Of a DNA stretch of 64,000 bases, positions 47,155 through 58,965 are shown piece by piece (the stretch's first letter is position 1; the number at the start of each line of letters is the position of its first letter). The DNA lies in contig CM074864.1 in the NCBI GenBank assembly GCA_037501455.1, positions 57,107,001 through 57,171,000 of the forward strand. The letters are read 5' to 3'. The DNA is from Lantana camara. Lineage: Eukaryota; Streptophyta; Magnoliopsida; Lamiales; Verbenaceae. The translations under genes were made by a program, and so were the position numbers. The notes under the pieces are model-generated. The model was given only the letters and a program-made list of their open reading frames with translations, was not told the DNA's origin and searched no databases.

Positions 47155-50100
47155 GGCGAGTAGGACAGCTCGCCATTTCCAACATATTTTCGGTAGCTTT
47201 CCTCCAAGTTCATATAATTATGTAGTCTAATGCAAAACAGATAGCACTAAGAAACTAATTAATAGTTTAATGCTGTAAAGGGCATCCAACACTATAATCT
47301 ACGAGGTTCTTCACAAATTACCAAAGCTTGTTGATAATGTAGCTGAATAAGAGTACTTGAATGAAAAGATATTGATGAATACTCAACGTGTTCCGTACTT
47401 AATTGTTTAAATGTCGTGACATCCCAAAGATGGCGAGCACTGGATGCGTGACGAGTGATCCAGCTCGGGAAAGAGCACCCGGATACGTGGCGAGTGGCGT
47501 TTATCCCAACTCTCCCTCAATCGTAGGCGGTCATAGCATACTTCGAGAGCAAGAGAACTCATAATTGTCAAACTAATATCAGTGATGACAACAACGCACC
47601 ACCCCTTATGAATGCTACTTTGAAAAGATATATCGCAACGAGCAGGATAGCTCGCCGTGTCCACCGTTCACAGAGCCGCCTCATAAAAATTGTAATTATT
47701 GATAGACTTAAAATCTCATATCACAGCCGAAATTGCATTGAGGCAAACTTGAGCTCATCAACCCTGATCCATGGCCCAAGGGAACAACCATCTTAATAAC
47801 ATTAACTCCACAGCTCCCCCATAGCACTGCGAGATCGAATTCAATCAAAAAGATTTAACGAATATCACTCCGGCATTTTATGAAACAATTGACGTTCAGC
47901 AATATAAGTAGACATTCTCGTGACACCTCCCAGTAACTTCAAACCAATGCAAACATCCAACAATGCGTCATGAGTGTCCATCGTAACACCATCAAAGGAC
48001 TCAAAGGCAGCGTTTACCTTAGGAGGAATATTCAACAAAACCTTTAAACCGTACAGACATATGTTTATGCGGAGATTCCCTTAGAATGAGAAGGTGAAAA
48101 CAATTCACCACCACTTCTGTTGAAAGAATCGATAAATGAATGCAATAATATGTTATCATTCGAGAAGTCATACCGCACTCTGGGGCGAACAACCGGCTTA
48201 CCGCGAGCTCCGGTACTAGCAACAGAACTCCGATCATGTAAATGAGGGTGAATAGAATAGCTCACCATCAAACGCAGCTTGCTGTATCCGCCGTAGCTCG
48301 CCACATCCGCCACAACAACGCAACTCGCATTAATTGCATGCACATCCGTCATTTTTGATCGAGCAGCAGCGAGACGCTGCACCAGCGCTGACCCCAACCT
48401 CCAACAGGCAAGGGCGAGCAAACAGCTCGCCATACCTATGAGCGTCATTCCCGGAACATATTCATACTCATCAGCGAGCTACACTAGGTGTAGTGTCCCG
48501 ATAACACGAAACGAGCTATGCTCTGCCTCGGACACAACTCGAACCATCACCAAACCGCCACCTAAAGTTGTACAACTCCATTTTTTGCCAAATGAAATAA
48601 GCGTTAAAGAAAATTGGAGGCAAAGGATATACCTTCTTTTCTACTAACGAACCAAAATAGCTCGCGAGTACAGTATCCTAGCCACGAGAATACTCAAGAT
48701 AGTTCCATCTAAATCCACTAATTTTCGAATTTCCATCGGGAACGTATAACTATTCACGAAAGGTCACCATATAAATTGTCGATGAAATCTGAACCAAACT
48801 AAGTGCTGAGTAGGCTTCTCGCAGTGATTATGCGACCACACCATATCCCGGGGTGACAGCTAGCTCGCACCGATAGCTAGCACCAACGACGGTCCGGCTA
48901 TCATGTTAATGAGGGCGAACAGAGCAGCTCGCTACCTCGCTATTCCCCTCAGCTCGCACACATTCATAATAAGCAAAATATGATCCGTATATAATTTGAG
49001 CGAGCAAGACAGCTCGCCACATTTTTTGCTCGATTTCTTATAGTTCACTATATTTGTAGTAGCGAGCAATTAGCTCGCTTCAATGCAAATCAGTACATCT
49101 ATTTGATGTTCCTATTTGGTCCTCGTGAAACTCTGCACCAGTGACGAACCGAACAACACGCCACCCTCATCCAATGGATCATTACAATAATTTAACACCA
49201 TCAATCACGTGACCACACCTTCTTCCGGAATGAGCCATCAGCCCGCCATCATGCGAATGATGACAAACAGAAAAACACGTCACCTTGCAGTAACTCGAAC
49301 ACATTCGTGTCAATCAAAGTGGGAGTCGGTAACAATTGCGGCAAGCAGGACAGCGGGGCTCGCGTAGTGTAGGTTGTTAAGAATGTAAACGAGCAGCCAG
49401 CTCGCGTAGTATACTCTTACCAAAATTTGAGTGAATGCAAACCTGTTTGAATTGTTTGCTTATGTCTCGGAACAAAATGATTGAATTGTTTGCTTGTGTC
49501 CTAGTGAACTATGAAACCAATCAATTTTCGCTGTTCTTCGTTTCCTCGCATTTATTGAATTTGTAATTTTGTTCATTATTCAACTGATAAGCAAAGCGTT
49601 AAATTCGTTTTCCTGCAAACTCTCTCCATACCAATACTTTAAACCATCTTCAATCAATCAAAATAACAAAGAGCAACCCAAACCACCAACAAATTACACA
49701 CTAAACAATCTAACAAAGGCAAACCTCTAATGCTTTGCTTTTAGATATATGACTTCATAACACAGAAACATAAATATCTTTCATACATGGTACTAGCAAT
49801 TTGGATATCAAGCTTCCAATCAATCTTGAGTATCTTGTTAGTTTAAAACTTAATCATATTATAAAACAAGTATGGTATTGACTAGCAGGCAATTATCTAA
49901 AGCAGCAGCTCACACACATGTGCTATACGATATCATGATTATCACTCTTAATTATCATGACCAACAACTCGAATAACTCTAGCGTAACTAGATACACGAT
50001 TCGTTGCTTAACATGCAACAAATTCACCTATATGCTTGCTCAATAACGCCAAACTTATAATTGATTTTCACCTAAAATAATCTAATAATACCTTTGTTCC

Positions 50101-50425
50101 GGGCAACACAGCTTGCCATATCTTCAAATAGCTCGCCCAACAACTCACACTCAAGGTTATATACATCACTCACCTTACGATGAAACAACTGCTGCCGCAG
50201 CTCGCGAATATATGAACGAGATCGAGCAGAACAACTCGTCAACCAAGAACCACCAAAGATTCCATGAGCACCACAAGCCAGACACATTGTCTTGCGATCA
50301 GTATTTGCCAAAGATCTTGAATCTGTATACACAAATCATTACACCAAATTTCTATCGAAATAATATTGTACCTGGTATTTGAGTCACACAATCTAAAAAC
50401 TTAGCGAGCTATTAGAGCAGCTCGC
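47155..50425. repeat. Dispersed interrupted dyads, GCGAGC-N(5-10)-GCTCGC
   Basis: At least nine copies: 47155-47174, 47639-47654, 48247-48266, 48413-48431, 48913-48933, 49000-49018, 49061-49079, 49390-49404 and 50404-50425. The best read GGCGAGCAAACAGCTCGCC and AGCGAGCAATTAGCTCGCT. One at 48247 has changed on both arms together (GGTGA / TCACC). Half-sites are common between them. No coding sequence explains them. Confidence 0.75.
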
Positions 50426-51127
50426 CGATCTATCCATCCAGCTAGTGAAACTGTTGCCAACGCATAGGCTTGCCCTAAAAAAAATACGATGCTGAAATTA
50501 CACTCCGATATTGCCCGTGTTGAGTGCGCGATCAACGTTCACTCTTATAAGTTCTACATATCGATTCCTGTGCCCTGGCGAGCAGATAGACCGAAGTAAA
50601 CCCTATGTGCCGTTATCCTTTTCATCGATTAGCGAACAAAGTCAAGAAAATAACTCGACCAACTATAGATATCCGTTGCAGTGAGAATCCCGATGCGAAG
50701 CCAACCCAATATGCGAGCAGGGGAGTATAGCCCCAACATACACACGTCCAGCAGCGCCCCTAGAGCAGAAATAAGTTGCTCACATGCCAACCCCTTGTAG
50801 TTTTTATAGGGGTAAATTGATTCTCATCCAGCCAAAGTGTCATTCGAGTGACCATTTTTCTCTAGTAATTTAAGCATATAACTATCTAACACCAATAATT
50901 ATAGTTCTATTCAGACTAGCAGTAAGTCTTGTGCACCAACAACCCTCTGTTGGCTGGCGAACAGTTAGGGGTAAGCAAATAACTCAACCAACTATAGATA
51001 CCCGTTTAAATAGCTTGCCTTAGTTCGCTTATCACTTGTACCAGTAGTTATATCAGTTAGTCCTTTGCTCGCCATACATACCCTCTCGCAAGCTATTGTG
51101 GGCTCCCAATTCCCATAAATTCGTACC

Positions 51128-51508
51128 TTTTCTCAAGATAAGAACATTGTACGAGAGCGTGATCAGGCATTGCAGAAGATCTTCGAGCTGAGGGCTGTAC
51201 TAGAGATGCGTTCTACCGAGAAGAAAAGAGTCGAGAAAAATCTCAAAATGTTATCCGAAGTATTCTCTTATTATCATCAAGATTTAGTCATATATAATGA
51301 GCAAGTGCACATGATGTTATCAGCTGACCACGTGATGACCTTGATGAACCTACTCGAGTTCCTAAGCCATACTAAAGGCTTAGAGGATTTTTCAGACCCC
51401 ATTGTCATTCCTCCGAACACTCATTCGTTGCCCGAAGATCCCATGGTTTCAATTGAGTCCAAGCTCGCTATTTCGGGACCAGCTGCCACGCTTGATTCTA
51501 ATAAGTAG
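51128..51508 (+). CDS. Coiled-coil ORF on the opposite strand of the 12.5-kb element
   Basis: An open frame runs from an upstream point without a start (DKNIVRERDQALQKIFELRA) through a heptad-like region (EMRSTEKKRVEKNLKMLSEV) to ISGPAATLDSNK and a stop; the first ATG is at 51170 (112 codons). It runs against the LTR element, like the aORFs at 28188 and 62253, whose distal part is also a coiled coil followed by an acidic tail. It could therefore be a last exon of a similar aORF whose upstream exons are not recognisable. No sequence-family match is claimed. Confidence 0.4.
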   Translation, partial: FSQDKNIVRERDQALQKIFELRAVLEMRSTEKKRVEKNLKMLSEVFSYYHQDLVIYNEQVHMMLSADHVMTLMNLLEFLSHTKGLEDFSDPIVIPPNTHSLPEDPMVSIESKLAISGPAATLDSNK

Positions 51509-52036
51509 ATAATTCGTCAATTTATTATGTAATGGCTCTATATCTTCAGATAGTTGATTTACGCGTGTTCGACAGACTTTTGGACGATAATCCTTTATTT
51601 GTAGCTTATCGTGATATGCTTATCTTTATTATATTTCTTATCGTATTCAAAAATTATTGTTATCATGATTGTTAGCATATCTTTCCTTTCTTCGCCCTCA
51701 ATCGATTAAATGCATAAACGTACAAAAGGTCATTTTGTTGCCGCGGGTAACACAGCAGCGCGCCCATACACTAACCCCATCAGCTCGCCTTGAGCCGTCA
51801 TAAGTCGCACGCACGCCCCATATCGAATCTCTCTGAACTTTCCCCCAGAAAATTATGGCGCTTGAATTCGAAATGTGAAAAACCTAAATTTCAAAATTCC
51901 CCACATATCTAGGACCATGTTTCTCAACATCCAGGTACTTTGCAGTAACCACTCGTTCCTCAACAGGATTTTCAAATGTTCGGTCATGTGAGCATTTATA
52001 GATATTGGCTATTCGCGTTTTCAAATAGTACGACGT

Positions 52037-52250
52037 TCATAATCATTCAAGGTATCCGATCAAAGTTGTTTGGTCACCTGTTCGATATGGAACAAGGTTT
52101 TAAAGAGTCTTACTTTCATAATAGTTCAATGTATCCGACCAAGATCCCTTGATCACGTGTTCGATCCCGAACAAGGTTTTCAATTCATAATCATTTAACG
52201 TATCCGACCAAGAACCCTTGGTCACCTGTTCAATCCCGAATAGGGTTTTC
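52037..52250. repeat. Tandem repeat, three units of 66-79 bp
   Basis: Units start TCATAATCATTCAAGGTATC (52037), TCATAATAGTTCAATGTATC (52116) and TCATAATCATTTAACGTATC (52185), and share ATCCGACCAAG, GGTCACCTGTTC and GAACAAGGTTTT blocks. Confidence 0.85.
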
Positions 52251-53220
52251 CATATCGATATCCACCAACTGAATTCGCTTCAGGATTTCCTACATGTGCT
52301 TGTTCACATAATATCTGTACCTTTGGAATTAGTAATCACCAAAACTAGACCCCAGTGGAAATATATTATTATATAAAGTGTCATTTCTGCTATCTTTATT
52401 TGTTTATTTATCGACAAACTCGAGCAGAAATCTTATGATTTGCACACATCCAAACATAATTACAATTTCAAGCAAAAACTCGTGTTCTCATTCAAAGTAT
52501 CTGAAATCGTAAATCATGTAAGATATGATATTAATCGGCAAGATATAAATCAATAAAATACTTATCTTCATGACTTCTATGTTGGTTCAGTGCTTTGCTC
52601 GAACTACTTGCTTTTGTGTTTGTTGATCTCCCATCTCAAGACTAGAAATTTTATCTTGCTCTGATTTTAACTTGATGTTCCTAGCATTCATCGAATCCGC
52701 TAAGTTAGAATATCTCCATTCGCTGCACTATCTCCACGAGCTTTGGAGCTTTCTTCGTTCTACATTTCTAATCCAATGTGAAATCTGTAACTCTGGTCCT
52801 TTCAGTGTGGATTTGCATAATATTCTATTTCATTATTTTCACAGAGATGTGACCTCGGATACAAACATCTGTAACACACTTAGCAAAACACATAAGTCTG
52901 GAAGATTTGAGTTCTCATGCTTCCAATCTAATAAAACTTTTGATAATCAACGTATATTTAGATAAACCTTAGTGAAGAGTTATCTCGACATAATTAAAAG
53001 ATTAAAATAGAAGTGGAAAACTTATTTTGGTCGTGAACACATCAATCTCAGGTCACATCTCTGTATAGTATATAGCTGTATAGCAAATCTTCGAAGGCTG
53101 AATCTCGCTGCTACGAGCTCGTTGTCTTCATTTGCATCATTTTGTTGCTTCCAATCTCGCTTGTTCTCTTTCTTAGTTAACACGGAGCAGTGAAGTTGGA
53201 TTGCCATTGTCTTGCTATGT

Positions 53221-53914
53221 TGCTGCTCCGAACTCAGACAACTCGAGCCTTTTTATTCCGTTGTTCGGAGCTTTAATACTCTACTACTTCAAGCTCATCT
53301 GCTTCTTCCTTCGCTGGTTTTTTTTTCGAGTTTTGTCGTTCCACTACTCGGAGCACCGAATTCATTCCTTCGTTGTTTTGCAACTCTAAGCTAATTGTCA
53401 CTGCTTGGAGCAGCAAAGTCAGATTTCCATTGCATCGCTGTTTCGAGGTTTGTTATGTCGAGCTCTTATGCTTGTTGTTCGGAGCTCTACCTTTCACTGC
53501 TTTGAGCTTCTCTGCTTTCTGCTCAGAGCTCTGTTGCTTTGTTTCTTTGCTACTCCGAGCTTCATTACTTTGCTACTCTGAGCTCTTCTGTTCACTTCTT
53601 GGAGCTCAACCTTTTTGTTGCTCTGAGAGTCGCTACTTCTAAGGGTTCCATCGGCTTACAATCTTCGTGCACTGAGCTCTTCTGTCAGCCATTCGAGCTT
53701 TTTTCTACTAAGAGCTTCATTTCTTAGTAGTTTTGTTGGTCGGAGCTCTTCTTTTCGCCGGAGCTCTAGCTTTTTGCTTCTCCGTGTGCTTCTGTTCGTT
53801 GGTTGGAGCTTGATCTTTTTCTTACTTTAAGCTCTCTACGTCGAGCTCCTTTGTTCTGTTCTGTTCTGCTCAGAGCTATATCTTTTCATAGCTCTAAGCT
53901 ACTTTGTTTGCTGC
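53221..53914. repeat. GAGCTC-centred degenerate repeat tract
   Basis: About 25 copies of a phrase like TTGCTACTCCGAGCTCTTCTG occur every 15-45 bp on a pyrimidine-rich plus strand. It continues beyond the nested solo LTR to about 55900. Leu/Ser/Cys-rich frames across it are by-products. Confidence 0.75.
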
Positions 53915-55839
53915 TGTTGGAAAACACGAATCAGAAAGCAGCGGAAATTTTAAAATTTTCCAACAAAAGGATCTTGGACTCGCAATTGTGTAACCAAATT
54001 CGTAGGGATTAGAAACTTACTTTCTTAATTAACTTTCTTGAAGCGTTTCAAGCCACCCAAGAACGCTCTTCTCGCGGCTTGATCCCCTCTCCTTGGTAAA
54101 GCTCGAATCTTCAAACTTCTAACTTGAAGCTCTCTAGAGATAGTCCACCAAGTTGACTACAATCTAACTAGTAAGGATGCTAGTTCTCTAGTTAGTGTTT
54201 AGGCTTAACCTAGGGTTTCGTTTATCTTGGAGGAAGGATGATGTTCAACACATGAACCAAAAGAATTGCCAATTCGCTCCAAGAGGAGCTCGAGCTCCCC
54301 TATTTATAAGAGGGAAGTGGCCGAAAATCCCTAGTCCTTATGGGCTAAGGATTTTGGTCTCTCTCTCCTATTACTTGATCATCAAGTAATTTTGACTTTG
54401 ACTTTGAATTCAAATTCAAATCAACTTTCAAGAGAGCTAAAATATCCAAACTATTTTTGGATAATTTTATACTTTATTTATTTAAAATAAATAACTTATT
54501 TTATCTAATTAATTAATTCGTAATTAATTAACTAGATTATTTTTCTCCAAAATAAGACTTTCTTTTTAATTCAAAATTAAACCAAAGTCTATTAAATAAT
54601 TAACACATTAATTATTTAATCACCAAATAAATATTCACGCACATGCACACGTGTCCATGAAGGACATGTGTCACGCACGTGACCCACACGTGTGGAACCC
54701 TTTGGCCCGATTAACTCGTTTAATCATTTTAAAGCCTCAACTCATGTAACCAAGTTGTTGTGTGTGACCCTCTAGGTTCTCAATTCAATTAGCAGTGACC
54801 CCAATTAATTAATTCACTAATTAATTAGTCAGTCCACAGATTAAACGACCATAGTCTAGCAACAGGTGTTTAACCCCTAGCTGAATTGGAATGTTCGAAT
54901 TCGACAGAACCTTTAAGCCATTGATTCATGTGAGATACAATCATCCTACTTACTATCTCTCAACCAAGATCTAGGGTAAGGGAATAATCAGAACCCCAAT
55001 AATCCGGTCTTAAAGCTAAGTGCATTTCATATCCATTTGATCTCAATCCAAGAAACCCTTTTCTTGATGTCTTGATCTACTGCCTTGGCCAAGGACTCCA
55101 TATGACATATGAATGACTTACACAATAAGAGTTCACCTTGCAAATGCAAGTGTAGGTCCTTTCTTGATTCTCATTCACTTTCATGAATCACTTGTGCAGC
55201 CCCAGCAAAAGCCTTGAATCAGTTGTCTAAGGCGACACCCTTTAAAGCTTATACCTAAGACTACAGAGTTAACTCATAAAGTGACAAGGAACCTCAAGTC
55301 TAAGGATCAATTAATCACATCAATGACTCGTGAGATATTTCCTAATCTGGAAGTTTCCATTTCCTGAAATAGAAACTTCCTTTCCCATTTAGGAATCTTC
55401 TCACACGGGGCACCTCAGTGAACTTACTTATTGAAGTAAGCACCCTCATGTATCACGCACGTATCAACTATAAACTTTACACCTCCATGAAACAAGGTGG
55501 TCCTTCTTAAGGACGTCATCCCACAAGCAAGCCTTAGAGAAGTCAGGTTGACACTCCCACTGTCGGTAGGACTCATCGGCTTGGAGTATTTTACTAATCA
55601 TGACTTATGTGATATAGGGCTCGTTTCATGAACCATTTCACCTAAATGGTAAAGTTCTAAAGTCATCAGGATTAGGGGAGTTCTCACACATGCACAGATA
55701 AAGTAAACGCATACCAAACAAAAGCATATAAAAAAGTGTTGCCTCAATTCGTTATTTCATTCAAAGATTGTCTGTGATTACAATAAGGAAAAGCACAAAG
55801 CGGATACACAATCGGCTTTCTAGGGCACTAATCCTAACA
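53915..55839 (-). mobile_element. Copia-type solo LTR, 1,925 bp
   Basis: Plus-strand edges TGTTGGAAAACACGAATCAG and ...CACTAATCCTAACA; TSD GCTGC at 53910-53914 and 55840-55844. On the minus strand it begins TGTTAGGATTAGTGCCCT, like the copia LTR at 24020-26254. No internal domain remains. Confidence 0.92.
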
Positions 55840-57977
55840 GCTGCTTCGTCGAGTTTTGTCGTTCCTCTGCTCGAAGCAACAAATCGCTCCTTCGTTGTTT
55901 CAATACTTCAAGGTCATTTGTTTTGCTGTTCTATACTTTATCGCCATTTCCAAAGTTTCTTCTGTTCGCATCTTCTAGTTTTGTTATTCACTTGTCCGCT
56001 ACTCTGTGTTTCACGGTGTCATAGCTCTCAACTTCTTAATTTTTCTTTGTTCACGAGTTCGCTACTTTGTGTTTCCCGTTCCACAATTCCATTGTTTTAC
56101 ATCTTCGTGATTTCATTTGTGCTAAATTCATGTGATTTCATTTGTGCTAAATTCATAATTTTACCGCTTCCTTGTTTCGCTGACAATGATACATAAAAAA
56201 TAATAAAAATAAATAAATAAATAAAGAATTGTAAATCCTTAATTTCCCAACAACAAACAATTGAAGTGAGAAAAGCTACATCAGATCTGAATCTAGTTTT
56301 TGTATCATTTTATCTCATTTAATTGCATCAATTATGGGGAAAAACGAACTCATGCATCAGTTACAAACAAATTCACATTATTATTCAAAGGATCCGAACA
56401 CATAACACATAAATCATGTATGATAATTCGCGAGGTATAAATCAATAAATAACTTATCTGTCTGTAGTTGTACCATCTTCGAGATTTCTATGTTGAGTTC
56501 GTTGAGCTATCAAACAATTTCGAAAATACCATGTGCTCTGTTCCACTTCGTTGAACATCTTCATATTGTCTAGATTTACGCGAATACAAGATGTTCAGAG
56601 TTGTGATGCACTGAATCTTAATTTTTTATTGTCGTTTTCATATTTGCTGAGGTCGAAACGCATAACTTGTCCATCATATCCCGAACAGATTTGCAGTAAA
56701 ATCGATTGACTTCCCGAGCTTGGAGGCCAATCTAGTCGCCTTTCTCTTCTTATACAATCTCGGAAGACTCCAATATTGTAATCAAGCACGGCTTATCCTA
56801 GATGGCAATGGGTTAATCTTCTGATTTGAACCAATCAAGTAAAAAAGAATTTCATCAATCAAGAAAAAAAATTGTTCTCCTAATTAGCTGGAAACATAAA
56901 AAAGGCAAAATATATTATATGGTTCTACTGTATATTAGCATGGAGCACTCATGGTTGCTCGCCCCTCAAAAGAAGTAGTGATGTTTTACCATGTGCAACA
57001 TAATTCAACTCCAAGAAATTAAAATGTATTGTCCAACTAAAAAACTTAAGTGTGAATATAATCGAACTAGAATCAGAAAATTTATCAATCTAAAAAGCTT
57101 ATCTTGCCAGTAAGATTCATTGTGGCCTTCGGTATATCTCTCTCATCACTGTTGCTCCACCACATCAAATTGTCGAATTTTTATTGTTTCAATGCTGATA
57201 CTGTCTGCATGCTCTTCATTAAAAAGAGTATCTAGAGTAATTCTTGCTTCTCCGAGGGAAGTAACGCCAGGCCGAGCTTCGGGAGCCCTGTTGCACATTG
57301 CTCGTAATTGCACCCCCGAGTGTCTTAAAACAAGAATTCTAATTCCAAGCTAAAATCAAGGTTGTTATTATGGCCATTTTATCCGCTTGCACCTTTAATC
57401 TGATGATTCAAATTGTCTCCTTCAAGGTAAATCAAGACCTTCTCGATTTAAAGTTACTGCAGCTCATGAATCCATTTTTAATAGCAAAAGGGATTAATCG
57501 TCATGTCCGGTTCAACCACTGATTGAAGACGAATTGAGAAAACTTGAGATTGTTGAGTCCGTCGGTCCAGAGAAATGAGAACACACGCTTATCGCAACCC
57601 CAACGACTGCTTGCAGACCTTGTACACCCAGGTTAATGTGGCCGACTGGAGGCTGATGCAGAGAAACGCAACCAATAAAAAGATTGTAATGTGGAAAACG
57701 CACATAAAGCATGCTAATGATTTAATTATGTTTGCAAGATAATGACACATGTAAAGTACAAGATCAGGAACATTCCTAACTAGAATTTAACTTGATATTT
57801 AAATCAAAATGCAAGGCCATGCCTGCTCGCATGACCCCTTTAAATATAAGGGAGGATAGTTTATAAGAGTATAAAGTTCCAGAATTGTGAAATATTGTTT
57901 GAATTCGAACTAAGAGGAAAACACAGGGTATTCTTTGCACGAATCACATGAACGAACAAAATACATAGATAAGGGAA

Positions 57978-58015
<38 letters not shown>

Positions 58016-58369
58016 CGTATACATGAATATATCTTCGATAATTAAAAAAAACTTATCTTGACTATGCGGTGCTCAAATCATTGTTGATTTGAGCAAACTG
58101 GAGGCACCCATAATTATAGAAAATTTTTATAATTTTCTTCGATCGGTTTCCACGATTGATTTTCCAATGGTTCTCACAAATTGCATTGTTTTCGGAGGCA
58201 AGCAACAAGTCTATGATATCACACTCCAACGGAAGAATTGGATTGGAGCTCGCACGACAACTGTGGATCTTGAGAGATTAAAGACATCAAGACCAAGCTG
58301 CTGCAATTTCTAGGTTGCCGACTTCCAAGCCATGATAGAAGAAGAACAAATTCGTGAGGAACAAATTCG
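55840..58369. other. 5' part of the 12.5-kb element, no coding seen
   Basis: Holds the remainder of the GAGCTC tract (to about 55900), AT-rich DNA and a 27-base poly(T) run at 57982-58008. No recognisable retroelement domain in either strand. Confidence 0.5.
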
Positions 58370-58388
58370 TTCCCACAGACGGCGCCAA
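58370..58388 (-). promoter_or_regulatory. PBS of the 12.5-kb element
   Basis: Minus strand TTGGCGCCGTCTGTGGGAA directly follows the 5' LTR. TGGCGCCGT matches the 3' end expected for plant tRNA-Asp, as known for Athila/Tat elements; the later bases match less well. Confidence 0.8.
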
Positions 58389-58965
58389 TGATGTGTTCTA
58401 GCCCAAACCCTTAATGATTAATCCTCCTTTCTCAAGGATCTTACCGAAGTAAGCCAGAGTTTAGGAGAGATCAACCAAGAGATCAGACCAAAAAGCTTGG
58501 ATCATCATATCTTAAGGGTCGTTTATATAGAATATCGGACTTAGAGTTTTAGTCATTCACGTTACCTTCTCTTCTATTCGATTGTTATGATCTTACCAGA
58601 TTCTTCCGTATCTTATTTAGTTGTTACTTGCTCGGCACTCCTCTAGATATCCTTCTGCTCCACGGTCTTCTATCAGGCTCTTTATACTTGCGAGCTGGCT
58701 CGTTATACTTGCGAGCCGATTCGTCTGTTCGTTTATTCTCTTCTGCTCGCCTGTTCTTAGCGAACTCTTCTATTCGTGTTGTGCTATTGACTTGGGCTTT
58801 GGCGTTATCCGAATGCAACTCGTCGTTCCCCAACTCGCAATTTGTAAGATTCCAAGGAGCGAGCTCACACCGCGAGCTCCCCCACACAGCTCGTAGTAAG
58901 CTAGTTCTCCTCAGTCTAACTCTCATAAGGCTGGCCACGTGTCCTAGGTGGGTAGGACCCCATCA
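58389..58965 (-). mobile_element. 5' LTR of the 12.5-kb element, 577 bp
   Basis: Nearly colinear with 46423-46957 plus two extra short blocks, around 58676-58705 and 58852-58876. The ORFs crossing it are chance frames. Confidence 0.9.

Larger units (their letters stand above)
46423..58965 (-). mobile_element. Large LTR element without recognisable pol (LARD-like), 12.5 kb
   Basis: LTRs at 46423-46957 and 58389-58965, TSD CTTAC at 46418-46422 and 58966-58970, a perfect PBS and a polypurine tract give complete ends in minus orientation. Without the nested solo LTR it is ~10.6 kb. I found no gag, protease, RT, RNase H or integrase in any frame. The interior carries interrupted dyads, a tandem repeat, a GAGCTC-rich tract and one opposite-strand coiled-coil ORF. 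The PBS type (also in the Tat element) suggests a Tat relative supplies enzymes in trans (inference). Confidence 0.88.

Noticed and set aside
53200..54012. Leu/Ser/Cys-rich frames, possible membrane proteins
   Set aside because: Produced by the GAGCTC repeat tract; repetitive at DNA level and broken by a solo LTR.
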